From positions 1 to 55,790 of the forward strand of contig JAQURM010000012.1 in assembly GCA_028715605.1 (NCBI GenBank): 55,790 bases of DNA, in the 5' to 3' direction. Every line of letters begins with the position of its first letter. Position 1 is the stretch's first letter. The translations under genes and the position numbers were made by a program. Below the pieces are notes generated by a model. The model saw nothing but the letters and a program-made list of their open reading frames with translations, ran no database searches and was not told the DNA's origin. Positions 34,465 through 41,872 of this stretch are shown here, one piece after another. This stretch comes from Desulfovibrionales bacterium (GTDB taxonomy: Bacteria > Desulfobacterota > QYQD01).

Positions 34465-35871
34465 CTACTTTGTTCTGGACACGCCGGTCTTGCGTGCGGC
34501 AATAATGGCGGCCTCAGCCACTTTCCCGGCTACCTCCGGGTCAAAAACACTGGGGATGATATACTCCGGGCCCAGTTCATCCTTTTTTACCGCGCCGGCT
34601 ATGGCCCGGGCCGCCGCCAGCTTCATTTCTTCGTTTATGTCTTTCGCCCGGCAATCCAGGGCCCCTCGGAATATCCCCGGGAAACAAAGCACGTTATTGA
34701 TCTGATTGGGGTAGTCAGAGCGCCCGGTGGCCGTCACCGCTGCATACGAGGCAATATCCTCCGGCATGACCTCCGGGACGGGATTGGCCAGGGCAAAGAC
34801 GATAGCCTGAGTCGTCATCTTCTTTATATCATCCGGCGTTACAATCCCTGGAGCCGAGACACCGATAAACACATCCGCTTCCTTCAGGACGGCCGCAACA
34901 CCCCCCTTTTCCCGCGCAGGGTTGGTCCGCCTTGCGTATTTCTCCTTGACGGGAGACATGTGTTTCCTTCGACCCCGGTAGATAGCCCCGGCCCTGTCAC
35001 AGCCGATGATATTTTTGACCCCGGCGGCCAGCAGGATATTGGTCACGGCCACGCCGGCCGCGCCTACCCCGCTTATGACCACTTTAATATCCGGCATCTT
35101 TTTGCCCACCACTTCAAGGGCGTTCATCATGGCCGCCAGCACCACCACCGCCGTGCCGTGCTGATCGTCGTGGAAGACAGGGATGTCCAGTTCCCTCTTA
35201 AGACGCTCTTCTATAGTGAAACACCGGGGGGCTGAAATATCTTCCAGGTTAATGCCGCCGAAACCAGGGGCTATGGCCTTGACCGCCGCTACTATCCCGT
35301 CTTCATCCTTTGTATCCAGACAGATGGGGAAGGCATCCACCCCTCCGAATTCCTTAAAAAGTATGGCCTTACCCTCCATGACCGGAAGCGCGGCCCGGGG
35401 CCCGATATCCCCCAGACCGAGCACGGCGGTGCCGTCCGTAACCACGGCCACGGTATTCGCCTTGGTCGTGAAGTCGAAGACCTTGTCTTCATCCTCATTT
35501 ATTACCTGGCAGACCCGCGCCACACCGGGGGTATAGGCCATAGAAAGCTCGGTCTTGGTTTTCAGTTGTATGCGGCTTTTTATCTCCAGCTTGCCCCTTT
35601 CGTGCAGTCTTAATACCTCATCCACTACTTCCAGAATCCGCACCCCTTCTATTTTGCCTATTTTTTCCAACAGGGCCTGGGCATGTTGTTCGTCACGGGC
35701 ATGGAAATTGGCCTGCGCCTGGACAGCATTCCGGGCCTCACTTAAGATGTGAATATCTATGAGACGGCCGGCACCACTTTCAATGGCCGCCGCGACCTTT
35801 TCCGGCCCGGAGCGATCCGGTGACTTCAACCGGACCGTAAAATTATAGGCAGGGCTTAACGGCTTTTTCAT
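34465..35871 (-). CDS. NAD(P)-dependent malic enzyme with N-terminal ACT-like domain
   Basis: A 468-residue enzyme that decarboxylates malate to pyruvate with reduction of NAD(P). The first 90 residues (FTVRLKSPDRSGPEKVAAAIES) resemble an ACT-type regulatory domain. The catalytic part has SMAYTPGVARVC, VTDGTAVLGLGDIGP, the metal-binding FGGINLEDISAPRCF and FHDDQHGTA, the dinucleotide loop SGVGAAGVAVTN, and NPVPE. It lacks the phosphotransacetylase tail of MaeB. Cofactor choice cannot be fixed by eye. It probably links the C4 dicarboxylate and pyruvate pools. It is monocistronic. Confidence 0.94.
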   Translation of the reverse strand: MKKPLSPAYNFTVRLKSPDRSGPEKVAAAIESGAGRLIDIHILSEARNAVQAQANFHARDEQHAQALLEKIGKIEGVRILEVVDEVLRLHERGKLEIKSRIQLKTKTELSMAYTPGVARVCQVINEDEDKVFDFTTKANTVAVVTDGTAVLGLGDIGPRAALPVMEGKAILFKEFGGVDAFPICLDTKDEDGIVAAVKAIAPGFGGINLEDISAPRCFTIEERLKRELDIPVFHDDQHGTAVVVLAAMMNALEVVGKKMPDIKVVISGVGAAGVAVTNILLAAGVKNIIGCDRAGAIYRGRRKHMSPVKEKYARRTNPAREKGGVAAVLKEADVFIGVSAPGIVTPDDIKKMTTQAIVFALANPVPEVMPEDIASYAAVTATGRSDYPNQINNVLCFPGIFRGALDCRAKDINEEMKLAAARAIAGAVKKDELGPEYIIPSVFDPEVAGKVAEAAIIAARKTGVSRTK

Positions 35872-36128
35872 ACTTATAAAGTTAACAAAAGGGGCTAGTT
35901 ATGTCAATTTTGTTTTCCCTCCTCGCTTGTTGACAGCCCCACGCTCATTTGGTAAAAGGTAACACCATAATTAAGACAGCTTCGTAAAAAAACCTTTTCA
36001 CCGCTGAGCACGCAGAGTCCGCAGAGAAAAGCCGTAAACTATTCAATATGTTATCTCAGCGTCCTCTGCGGTAAAATTTTACTTTTTACGAGATCATCGA
36101 TTATAATTATTTGAGACACGCTGGCAAA
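35872..36128. other. Divergent spacer with CGCAGAG repeats
   Basis: Between the malic enzyme and mvhD. ACCGCTGAGCACGCAGAG...CGCAGAG near 36000-36030 and CTCAGCGTCCTCTGCGGT near 36055-36073 form a long inverted repeat; half of the same repeat occurs at 46203-46235. Promoters for both flanking genes should be here. Confidence 0.5.
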
Positions 36129-36563
36129 ATGGGGAAAAAATCACAGGGCTGGGAGCCCAAGATCATCGCCTTTCTTTGCAATTGGTGCAGCTACGCCGCG
36201 GCTGATCTGGCCGGCGTCAAGCGGCTCAAGTATCCGGAAAATGTGCGCATCGTGCGCGTCCCCTGTATAGGCAGCGTAAGCCCCTATTTCATACTGTTTG
36301 CCCTGCGGCAGGGGGCAGATGGCGTAATTGTATCCGGATGCGCCCCGGGAGATTGTCATTACCGCAGCGGTAACCTTTACGCCCGCCGCCGGTTTCAACT
36401 ATTCAAAAATCTGTTTAATTTTATGGGCATGGAGGAGGATCGCCTGCACTTTGCCTGGATTTCTGCGTCAGAAGCAGAACTCTTTGTAAAAACCATGCAG
36501 GAAGTTACCGACCGGGTAAGAACCCTCGGCCCGTTAAAATATCTCAAAAAAAGCCGACCTTGA
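36129..36563 (+). CDS. mvhD: MvhD-type hydrogenase/heterodisulfide-reductase iron-sulfur subunit
   Basis: A 144-residue protein of the MvhD (FrhD-like) family, a small [2Fe-2S] subunit that passes electrons to HdrA-type flavoproteins in electron-bifurcating complexes. Conserved cysteines appear in FLCNWCSYAAAD, VPCIGS and SGCAPGDCHY, as in the family. The start at 36129 (MGKKSQG) is preferred over the TTG at 36111, though no strong ribosome site is seen. The next gene is an FdhB-like protein, now separated by a 162-bp element; without the element the two genes would lie about 14 bases apart. HdrA itself is not in the window. Confidence 0.9.
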   Translation: MGKKSQGWEPKIIAFLCNWCSYAAADLAGVKRLKYPENVRIVRVPCIGSVSPYFILFALRQGADGVIVSGCAPGDCHYRSGNLYARRRFQLFKNLFNFMGMEEDRLHFAWISASEAELFVKTMQEVTDRVRTLGPLKYLKKSRP

Positions 36564-36569
36564 TGGTTT

Positions 36570-36731
36570 GTAACACTTTAGGTTTTTGAAAAATATGCCT
36601 AAGCAAGGCGCTATAAAGGCCGAAATCCCCCTCAATCCCCCTTTTCCAAAGGGGGAAGCGTTTCTCCTCCCTTTGAAAAATGGAGGTTGGGAGGGATTTA
36701 AGAATACTTTTTCAAACAGCTAAACTGATAC
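36570..36731 (+). mobile_element. MITE-like element, copy 2 (162 bp), inside an operon
   Basis: Ends are GTAACACTTTAGG and CTAAACTGATAC, with about 20 of 25 terminal bases matching as inverted repeats. It is flanked by a perfect 8-bp duplication GATGGTTT at 36562-36569 and 36732-36739. The interior has the same two palindromes as copies 1 and 3. It lies 6 bases past the mvhD stop and 16 bases before the next start codon. Confidence 0.9.
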
Positions 36732-36747
36732 GATGGTTTAAAAGTCA

Positions 36748-37752
36748 ATGCCTACCGAAGCCATACGAAGCATAGCGGCGAAGGCCCTGGAAGAGAAAAG
36801 GGTTGACCTGGTTATAGGTTTCACGCCGGGAGCAACCACGCTTATTACTCAGCCGGCGTTTATAGAAGAGTCTTCCGCAGCGGGAAAGCTCATCTGGAAT
36901 GACTTCTGTGTGAGCAACCTGGCCAAGCATCTGCTCAGGCGGGATAAGAAGATCGGCATTATCGCCAATGGCTGCACCTCACGCAATATCGTGGTTTATA
37001 TCGTAGAAAGTCAAATCAGAAGGGAAGACATCTATATTATAGGCGTTCCCTGCCAGGGGATGCTGGACAGGCATAAGATTAAGGCGCTCTCAGGCAAAAA
37101 AAAGATAAAAGACATCAGGACGGAATCCGACCGGGTGACATTGTCCGGTGATGCCTTCACCAAGGAATATCCGCGCCGCGAGATCCTCCGTCAGAGTTGC
37201 CTTTATTGCCGGCATAAAAACCCTGTCATCTACGACATCCTGGTTGGAGAGCCGGTCGGTAGATCCGCCGAGAGGAGGGGGGATGAAGATAAAGAAACGG
37301 CCGATCAGGATATAGAGGTGCTGGAGGCCCAATCTGCAGAAGAACGTTTAGAATACTTCCGAACTCTATTTGACCGCTGCAAGCTGTGTTATGCCTGCCG
37401 TAATGCCTGTCCGGTCTGCTATTGTCCGACCTGTTTTACGGATCGAACCGATCCCAAGTGGTTTGATAAACCGCCCGCCTCCGGAGACGCCTTTACCTTT
37501 CACCTTCTCCGCGCCATGCACTCGGCTGGCCGCTGCACAGACTGCGGGGCCTGTGAGAGCGCCTGTCCGGTGGGCATACCAATAACCAAACTCACCCGCA
37601 AGTTGAATAAGGACATACGCACGCTTTACAACTTTGAGGCGGGATTGAGCATCGAGACGCCCTCACCCCTTTCTGTGTATGATCTGGAAGACCCGCAGGA
37701 TTTCATACTCACCGAAGAACTCAAAAAGAAAGCCAAAACCAGCGCCTCCTAA
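36748..37752 (+). CDS. FdhB/FrhB-like iron-sulfur electron-transfer protein
   Basis: A 334-residue cytoplasmic protein combining an F420-hydrogenase/formate-dehydrogenase beta-like region with a two-cluster ferredoxin domain. Early cysteines occur in NGCTSRN, GVPCQGM and QSCLYCRHKNP. The ferredoxin domain holds CKLCYACRNACPVCYCPTC (about 210-230) and GRCTDCGACESACPVGIP (about 258-275), enough for two [4Fe-4S] clusters. With MvhD it probably feeds electrons into an Hdr-type complex or a formate dehydrogenase, which is inference from family context. A 162-bp insertion just upstream may have replaced the original leader, and no clear ribosome site is visible. Confidence 0.85.
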   Translation: MPTEAIRSIAAKALEEKRVDLVIGFTPGATTLITQPAFIEESSAAGKLIWNDFCVSNLAKHLLRRDKKIGIIANGCTSRNIVVYIVESQIRREDIYIIGVPCQGMLDRHKIKALSGKKKIKDIRTESDRVTLSGDAFTKEYPRREILRQSCLYCRHKNPVIYDILVGEPVGRSAERRGDEDKETADQDIEVLEAQSAEERLEYFRTLFDRCKLCYACRNACPVCYCPTCFTDRTDPKWFDKPPASGDAFTFHLLRAMHSAGRCTDCGACESACPVGIPITKLTRKLNKDIRTLYNFEAGLSIETPSPLSVYDLEDPQDFILTEELKKKAKTSAS

Positions 37753-37984
37753 AAGTGAAGACCCTACCGCCCATTCTTTCTTGATATCATTACAAAATTG
37801 CATGATATTGGCTCATAATATTCAAGAAAATATCAAGAATAAAAATTGATTTTATATGACAGGCTTGATAATAGGTATGATATACAGAAACTATACAATA
37901 ACTTGTTTCCCCCTCCGCTACGCTCCGGTGGGAATGCGGCAGTTAGGTGGCTGAACGAGATAGTTTTATGAAGCAAGGCACAAT
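37753..37984. other. AT-rich spacer at the start of an accessory island
   Basis: TTCTTGATAT (37778-37787) and ATATCAAGAA (37830-37839) are a perfect 10-bp inverted repeat and may terminate the previous operon. The attC-like segment at 37896-37948 follows. No gene. Confidence 0.5.
37896..37948 (+). other. attC-like site upstream of an orphan gene
   Basis: It ends in GTTAGGT (37942-37948), which fits the integron core GTTRRRY. It begins with CAATAAC, an imperfect match to RYYYAAC, and between them TTCCC/GGGAA could pair around GC-rich bases. Size (53 bases) fits a short attC. The left core is weak, so this is a candidate. Confidence 0.4.
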
Positions 37985-38914
37985 ATGAGTAGTCCCTACC
38001 ATACCGATTTGCAAAGGCAATTGGACGCAATCTGTGATGCATTGGAGAAGACGAACACAATCTCAAAGATTCTCGACAAAGAATGGTGCGAAACAATACG
38101 AGGTGAAATAGTCAATTTTAAGACAGATGGCGTTTTCTCGAGTGATTCAGCGCTCATGTTTTTTCACCTTAAACACCCTTTCCGAGGAGTTCCATGGTTT
38201 GAGAATGCCCAGTCGCTTGTCTTAAGCGGCAGAGTAGAAAAGCTGAATTCTAACGAGAGATTAGCTTTGGCTTTTATTGGCTTGGATCCTCTTAAGGTCT
38301 TCTTGCCTATCTGTGACGAAAGACTCACTGCGCTTGCAAAACTGCCTTTTCAAACTGAGAAAATCGCGGGTAAATTCCATCAGCTAAAGGAACGTCGATT
38401 CGCCCCTGATTTTCGCAATCATCTCTTCGAATTGCTCGTTTTGGGCTTTTTTGCGAAAGAAGGCGTCCTCATTGACATAGAGCCAGCAGACACCATGGTT
38501 GATGGTGTCATAAATATAGACAACCGTCAAATAATTCTGGAGGTTACCTTCACTTCCCAGGAGCTCTTGTCCGACCAGCCTGGGGTGCACTGTGGTGACA
38601 TGGATGCCTTAATCGGTCAAGTGGTTTATAAGGCCAGAAAAAAGGCTGCGAATGGATGTCAGCTTGCTCTTGCTAAAGGTGTACCTGCCATTTTGATTCT
38701 CGGGTTGAATCGGCTTGGTGCAGATGATGTAATTTCAAGAATTGGAATAGAAATGTGTTTTGATGATTCTGACTTTTTTAAGCTTTCTGGCGTGGTCGTG
38801 TCGGATACCTGGAAAGTAATGACAACACGATTTTATAGAGGAAAGAGGCCTGAAATATCTTTGTCTGAGGCTGAATCTAAGGCCTTAACTACTTGGTTTG
38901 GTGAGCAAATCTAG
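37985..38914 (+). CDS. Orphan protein with a PD-(D/E)xK-nuclease-like region
   Basis: A 309-residue protein that I do not recognise as a named family. The region from about residue 145 (FELLVLGFFAKEGV), through VDGVINIDN (about 175), to IILEVTFTSQE has the order of secondary structure and acidic residues of PD-(D/E)xK nucleases, but Thr stands where Lys is usual. It has no signal peptide or membrane segment. It is preceded by GTTAGGT 36 bases upstream and followed by ATCTAAC 10 bases after the stop, the pattern of an integron cassette. A defence role is possible but unproven. Local base composition is more AT-rich than the flanks. Confidence 0.8.
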   Translation: MSSPYHTDLQRQLDAICDALEKTNTISKILDKEWCETIRGEIVNFKTDGVFSSDSALMFFHLKHPFRGVPWFENAQSLVLSGRVEKLNSNERLALAFIGLDPLKVFLPICDERLTALAKLPFQTEKIAGKFHQLKERRFAPDFRNHLFELLVLGFFAKEGVLIDIEPADTMVDGVINIDNRQIILEVTFTSQELLSDQPGVHCGDMDALIGQVVYKARKKAANGCQLALAKGVPAILILGLNRLGADDVISRIGIEMCFDDSDFFKLSGVVVSDTWKVMTTRFYRGKRPEISLSEAESKALTTWFGEQI

Positions 38915-38924
38915 GATTCGGACC

Positions 38925-38981
38925 ATCTAACCTGTCGCTCCATCTGACAGCGAAAGCCTTGCGGTTTCGCTGTCGGTGAGC
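38925..38981 (+). other. attC-like palindrome after the orphan gene
   Basis: ATCTAAC (38925-38931) matches RYYYAAC. GACAGCGAAA (38946-38955) and TTTCGCTGTC (38965-38974) form a perfect 10-bp stem, with GCTC.../GGTGAGC as an outer imperfect arm. The expected closing GTTRRRY is missing, so it is at best a degenerate attC. It could also act as a terminator. Confidence 0.45.
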
Positions 38982-39015
38982 TTTTCATTCTCCCTATAAT
39001 AAGAGGCCATACAAA

Positions 39016-39539
39016 ATGAAAAAATGCCCATTCTGTGCCGAGGAAATTCAAGATGATGCTATTAAATGTAAGCATTGTGGGGAATGGATCAATAAAACAA
39101 ACATTCCGCCCGTCAGTAATAAAGATGAAGAAAAGAAGATTGATAAAGTAACTCAGGCAATTATTAATGATGCACAGACTAAACAAAAAGGGTTTGGTTG
39201 GGGTAATTTTTGGATATTTATGGGATTTCTTCAGGGGGGAATTGCATTAACTTTTGGTTTCATCTTTGGAGTGACAACGGAATACATTCCAAATAGATGG
39301 ACAGGATTGATAATAGGTATTTTAGGTCTTGGTTCAGTTTTTTCTTAATGAAAAGAAAAAAGATCGGTCTTTATTTTGTGTATTTGATATTGTTTATTAC
39401 TCTTATTGGTGGTTTGTTTGATACATTTAATTCCGATCCAGTCGCTCAAACTGTAGATTTTGTGAAGGGGTTAATTTTTATTTTAATTCCACCGCTATGG
39501 TTTCTTTATTTTTGGCGTAGAAGGCAACGGTTCAATTAA
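39016..39539 (+). pseudogene. Zinc-ribbon membrane protein, frameshifted
   Basis: The first frame (39016-39348) encodes a zinc ribbon (MKKCPFCAEEIQ...CKHCGEW, four Cys) and one to two membrane helices (FWIFMGFLQGGIAL, TGLIIGILGL) and stops at 39346. The overlapping frame from 39297 continues with LMKRKKIGLYFVYLILFITLIGGLF and a last helix with a basic end (FWRRRQRF). Adding one T to the TTTTTT run at about 39338 joins them into one protein of about 174 residues. It may be a real break or a sequencing error. Such small zinc-ribbon membrane proteins are often carried on accessory DNA. Its function is unknown. Confidence 0.65.
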
Positions 39540-39879
39540 ATGGGGACAAAGGGCACGTTGTTGACGATGTTGAATAAGGACGAGGCCGATAACGTTGGTT
39601 CTTACGTTGCATAACTTATTTATTCCTTTCCATTTTCTCAATGATACGGAAGCGCCAGGCAGGGCACTGTTTGGGTGTCAACTCAGCAGGGTCGCATGGG
39701 ATTCAGATCAACAAATAAACAACACTGATCTGCTCCTTCATTACAATTTGCCCGATGCTTACCATGGGTTATCCCCAGCGAAACAAAAATCCTGGGGAAA
39801 GTTTCTATCCTTGTTAGTCTTGACAATTGTATATAGATAATATAGTATTTGTATATACAAACAGGAGGAGGTAGACAGT
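39540..39879. other. Spacer with the vapBC promoter and operator
   Basis: No gene seen in the first 280 bases; an 81-codon frame at 39595 is not convincing. The last 60 bases hold the promoter and palindrome described separately. Confidence 0.5.
39820..39861 (+). promoter_or_regulatory. Promoter and palindromic operator of vapBC
   Basis: TTGACA (39820-39825) and TATAGT (39841-39846) are 15 bases apart. TTGTATATA (39827-39835) is repeated inverted as TATATACAA (39852-39860), and TTTGTATATACAAA (39848-39861) is itself a perfect palindrome. The arms overlap the promoter, as expected for VapB autorepression. Confidence 0.6.
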
Positions 39880-40074
39880 GTGAAGCCCTCGGTGAAAATG
39901 ACATCAATTAGGCTGGATACCAAGCTTGCCGATGACGCAGCGAAGGCGCTAGGTGTAAAGAGCAGAACCGAAGCGGTTCATATAGCCTTACGCGAGATCG
40001 TAGCCCTTAATAAATTTAAAAGGTTAATGTCCAGGCACGGCGGAAAATTAAAGTTTGAGGCTCATGGCGGGTAA
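39880..40074 (+). CDS. vapB: VapB-type antitoxin
   Basis: A 64-residue ribbon-helix-helix antitoxin of the DUF2191/VapB type. TSIRLDTKLADDAAKALGVKSRTEAVHIALREIVAL forms the DNA-binding strand and helices, and the C-terminal RLMSRHGGKLKFE is the toxin-binding tail. It starts with GTG at 39880, 8 bases after GGAGG; an internal ATG at 39898 is the alternative. The vapC start lies within its last codons. It neutralises VapC and probably represses its own palindromic operator. Confidence 0.88.
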   Translation: MKPSVKMTSIRLDTKLADDAAKALGVKSRTEAVHIALREIVALNKFKRLMSRHGGKLKFEAHGG

Positions 40075-40474
40075 GATTATCATCTTCGACACATCAATTT
40101 TTATCGACCACTTAAGGACTAATAGGTTCAGTAATAACTTCCAGAACCTGAACGGTATTATAAGAAACTCTGCCGTCGTCTTATCCGAATTGGCACGCGG
40201 TGCTACCAAAGAAGCGGAGAGAGGCTTTGTAAGTGCGCTGGCGAAGAATCATCCCATACTTATCCCTACAGAGAAAAACTGGCTCGAATCCGGTGAGATA
40301 CTATCAAGGATTTATAAAGATAAAGGATTTTCTCCCGAGAAACTGAGAGACTTGCATTTTGATGTCCTGATAGTGCTTACTGCCAGAAACTACGGGGCAA
40401 CCGTAATCACTTCAAACAGAATGGATTTTGAACTGATAAAGGCATACAGAGGATTTAATATCGAAATCTGGTAA
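40064..40474 (+). CDS. vapC: VapC-type PIN-domain ribonuclease toxin
   Basis: A 136-residue PIN toxin, a metal-dependent RNase that in known systems cuts tRNA or rRNA. The acidic site is visible: Asp in IIFDTSIFIDHL, Glu in VLSELARGA and Asp in LHFDVLIVLTAR with a final TSNRMDFE. The ATG at 40064 overlaps the vapB stop by 11 bases, the usual coupled arrangement; a TTG at 40055 is less likely. All catalytic positions are present, so the toxin should be active. Its island setting fits a mobile toxin-antitoxin module. Confidence 0.92.
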   Translation: MAGKIIIFDTSIFIDHLRTNRFSNNFQNLNGIIRNSAVVLSELARGATKEAERGFVSALAKNHPILIPTEKNWLESGEILSRIYKDKGFSPEKLRDLHFDVLIVLTARNYGATVITSNRMDFELIKAYRGFNIEIW

Positions 40475-40789
40475 AAACCCAGGAATATAGAACGGCCAAT
40501 GGGGACAATTTTTTTGGTATCTGAATCACGGCTGTCCGGTTAACTGTTGAACAAATTCAATCGGTTACTTACAATTGGTTCCAATTCTTGCAGGCGGATT
40601 GAGGGGAGCTTCAAGCTTTCATTATCAGGGGTAAGTTTGTCTGTAAAGCGAGGAGAAAAGATCGCGCACAATTACGGCTATGAACTTAGCGATCCTTAAA
40701 CTGCAAAAGTAAGGGGCGTTTTTTGCCATATTGAATTAGGCTGCGCCCAACTCAGCATAGAATCTTTATCGTTAGGCGTAAATGAGTCT
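40475..40789. other. Spacer with a short attC-like motif
   Basis: No gene seen. AGGCGGATTGAGGGGAGCTTCAA near 40590 recurs near 15580. The candidate recombination motif is at 40747-40779. Confidence 0.45.
40747..40779 (+). other. Short attC-like motif
   Basis: CGCCCAAC near the left end fits RYYYAAC, and GTTAGGCG at the right end fits GTTRRRY; the two can pair with one mismatch. Only about 20 bases lie between them, which is shorter than known attC sites, so it may be a deletion derivative or chance. Confidence 0.3.
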
Positions 40790-41434
40790 ATGGAAATTGA
40801 CATAGGAAAAGTAATATCAGTTATAACGGCCATGATTGGATTGGCGTCAACGTGGGTTGCTTACAAAATGACGGTGGCCAAATGGGATAAAAACTTTGCT
40901 GATGCTAGTGATCTTGTACGACTCGACAACCCCAATATTTCAATCTCTCGTTGGTCAAAATCCACTGTATGGTGGCTCTGGGGGCCTGCGATATTACTCC
41001 ATGTGTTTAATGGCATTATTTCACTGAAACTAGAAATTGATGTGCTTCCGGTTGTTAGCTTTATTGCGGTCGCTATTGGGTTATTTTTTGTATTGCCCAT
41101 GTATTTTCAAGATCCCGACGCTTCGACAAAGAAGGCGGAATTTGAATTGTTAGCAACCAAAGATGATGTTATTAGAAAGGTTATCAAAGCACTAAGTATG
41201 TCAGGCGTGAGAATAGGAAGCGTGTCGGTAGATGATGGATTAGTACAAGGCAAAAGAGGGTTAACTTGGAGGAGCTGGGGGGAAATAATCAAAATTAACA
41301 TAGAAGAAGTAAACGGTGGCAAGTCAAGAATCCTGATACAATCATCGCCGGTGGAACCAGGTAGGCTGATTGATATGGGGGCTAGTCGTCGCAATATTTC
41401 AGATTTTCAAAAAAATCTTATAGGTCTAAATTAG
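40790..41434 (+). CDS. Orphan membrane protein
   Basis: A 214-residue protein of no recognised family. The N-terminal half has three hydrophobic segments (about residues 9-25, 64-80 and 87-106), the second starting STVWWLWGPAILL. The C-terminal half (about 115-214) is a soluble alpha/beta domain beginning KAEFELLATKDDVIRKVIKALS and containing LTWRSWGEIIKINIEE. The start at 40790 follows GTTAGGC by about 10 bases, again cassette-like. It has no operon partner. Function cannot be inferred. Confidence 0.75.
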   Translation: MEIDIGKVISVITAMIGLASTWVAYKMTVAKWDKNFADASDLVRLDNPNISISRWSKSTVWWLWGPAILLHVFNGIISLKLEIDVLPVVSFIAVAIGLFFVLPMYFQDPDASTKKAEFELLATKDDVIRKVIKALSMSGVRIGSVSVDDGLVQGKRGLTWRSWGEIIKINIEEVNGGKSRILIQSSPVEPGRLIDMGASRRNISDFQKNLIGLN

Positions 41435-41512
41435 ATTTTTTTTCGGTGAATTCTACTTCAAAGTGCACCATTTGAGGTGCCCAGATATAACCCTGCCCAA
41501 TAGTCCCGTTAC

Positions 41513-41539
41513 TGTGTATAATATGGGCGATTATACACA
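41513..41539 (+). promoter_or_regulatory. Operator palindrome of the second vapB
   Basis: TGTGTATAAT (41513-41522) and ATTATACACA (41530-41539) form a perfect 10-bp inverted repeat with a 7-base spacer. It includes TATAAT and lies 14 bases before the antitoxin start. This is the expected place for autorepression. Confidence 0.65.
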
Positions 41540-41552
41540 TAGGAGGCAAGAA

Positions 41553-41747
41553 ATGAGAACGAATGTAGTTCTTGATGACGATTTAATGGAATCCGCCCTC
41601 AAGGTATCCGGCCTAAAGACAAAAAAGGATGCCATAGAAGAGGGGTTAAAATTGTTAGTGCAATTGAAAGGCCAGAAGAAAATCAAGGGCTTTCGAGGAA
41701 AACTCAAGTGGACTGGTAGTCTCGACGCGATGCGGTTAGACAAATGA
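41553..41747 (+). CDS. vapB: VapB-type antitoxin (second module)
   Basis: A 64-residue ribbon-helix-helix antitoxin: MRTNVVLDDDLMESALKVSG and KTKKDAIEEGLKLLVQLKGQ form the dimer, and GFRGKLKWTGSLDAMR is the toxin-binding tail. The ATG at 41553 is preceded by AGGAGG at 8 bases. It overlaps the start of the vapC fragment by ATGA. With its toxin truncated, it may survive as a lone antitoxin able to neutralise incoming relatives. Confidence 0.88.
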   Translation: MRTNVVLDDDLMESALKVSGLKTKKDAIEEGLKLLVQLKGQKKIKGFRGKLKWTGSLDAMRLDK

Positions 41748-41850
41748 TTCTCATTGATTCGTCCGTCTGGATCGACCACTTCAACGGCAATAAAATGGCG
41801 CAGACGGATTGGCTGGATTCTTCTCTTGAACAAAGTTCCCAGGCACAAAC
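41744..41850 (+). pseudogene. vapC: Truncated vapC toxin gene
   Basis: It begins MILIDSSVWIDHFNGNK, the start of a PIN toxin with the first catalytic Asp, and keeps about 30-35 residues. Then it runs into unrelated sequence at the 3' end of the YkgJ-type gene. The remaining three acidic positions are lost, so it cannot be an active nuclease. The junction at about 41835-41865 marks the right limit of the accessory island. Confidence 0.8.
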
Positions 41851-41872
41851 AGCCCGTATATCGCCGGACCTG

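Noticed and set aside
34450-35235. 261-codon plus-strand frame
   Set aside because: It lies antisense to the malic enzyme over its whole length and has the His/Gly/Arg-rich composition typical of antisense frames in GC-rich genes.
39595-39840. 81-codon frame before vapB
   Set aside because: No ribosome site, no recognisable motif, and its end overlaps the vapBC promoter and operator.
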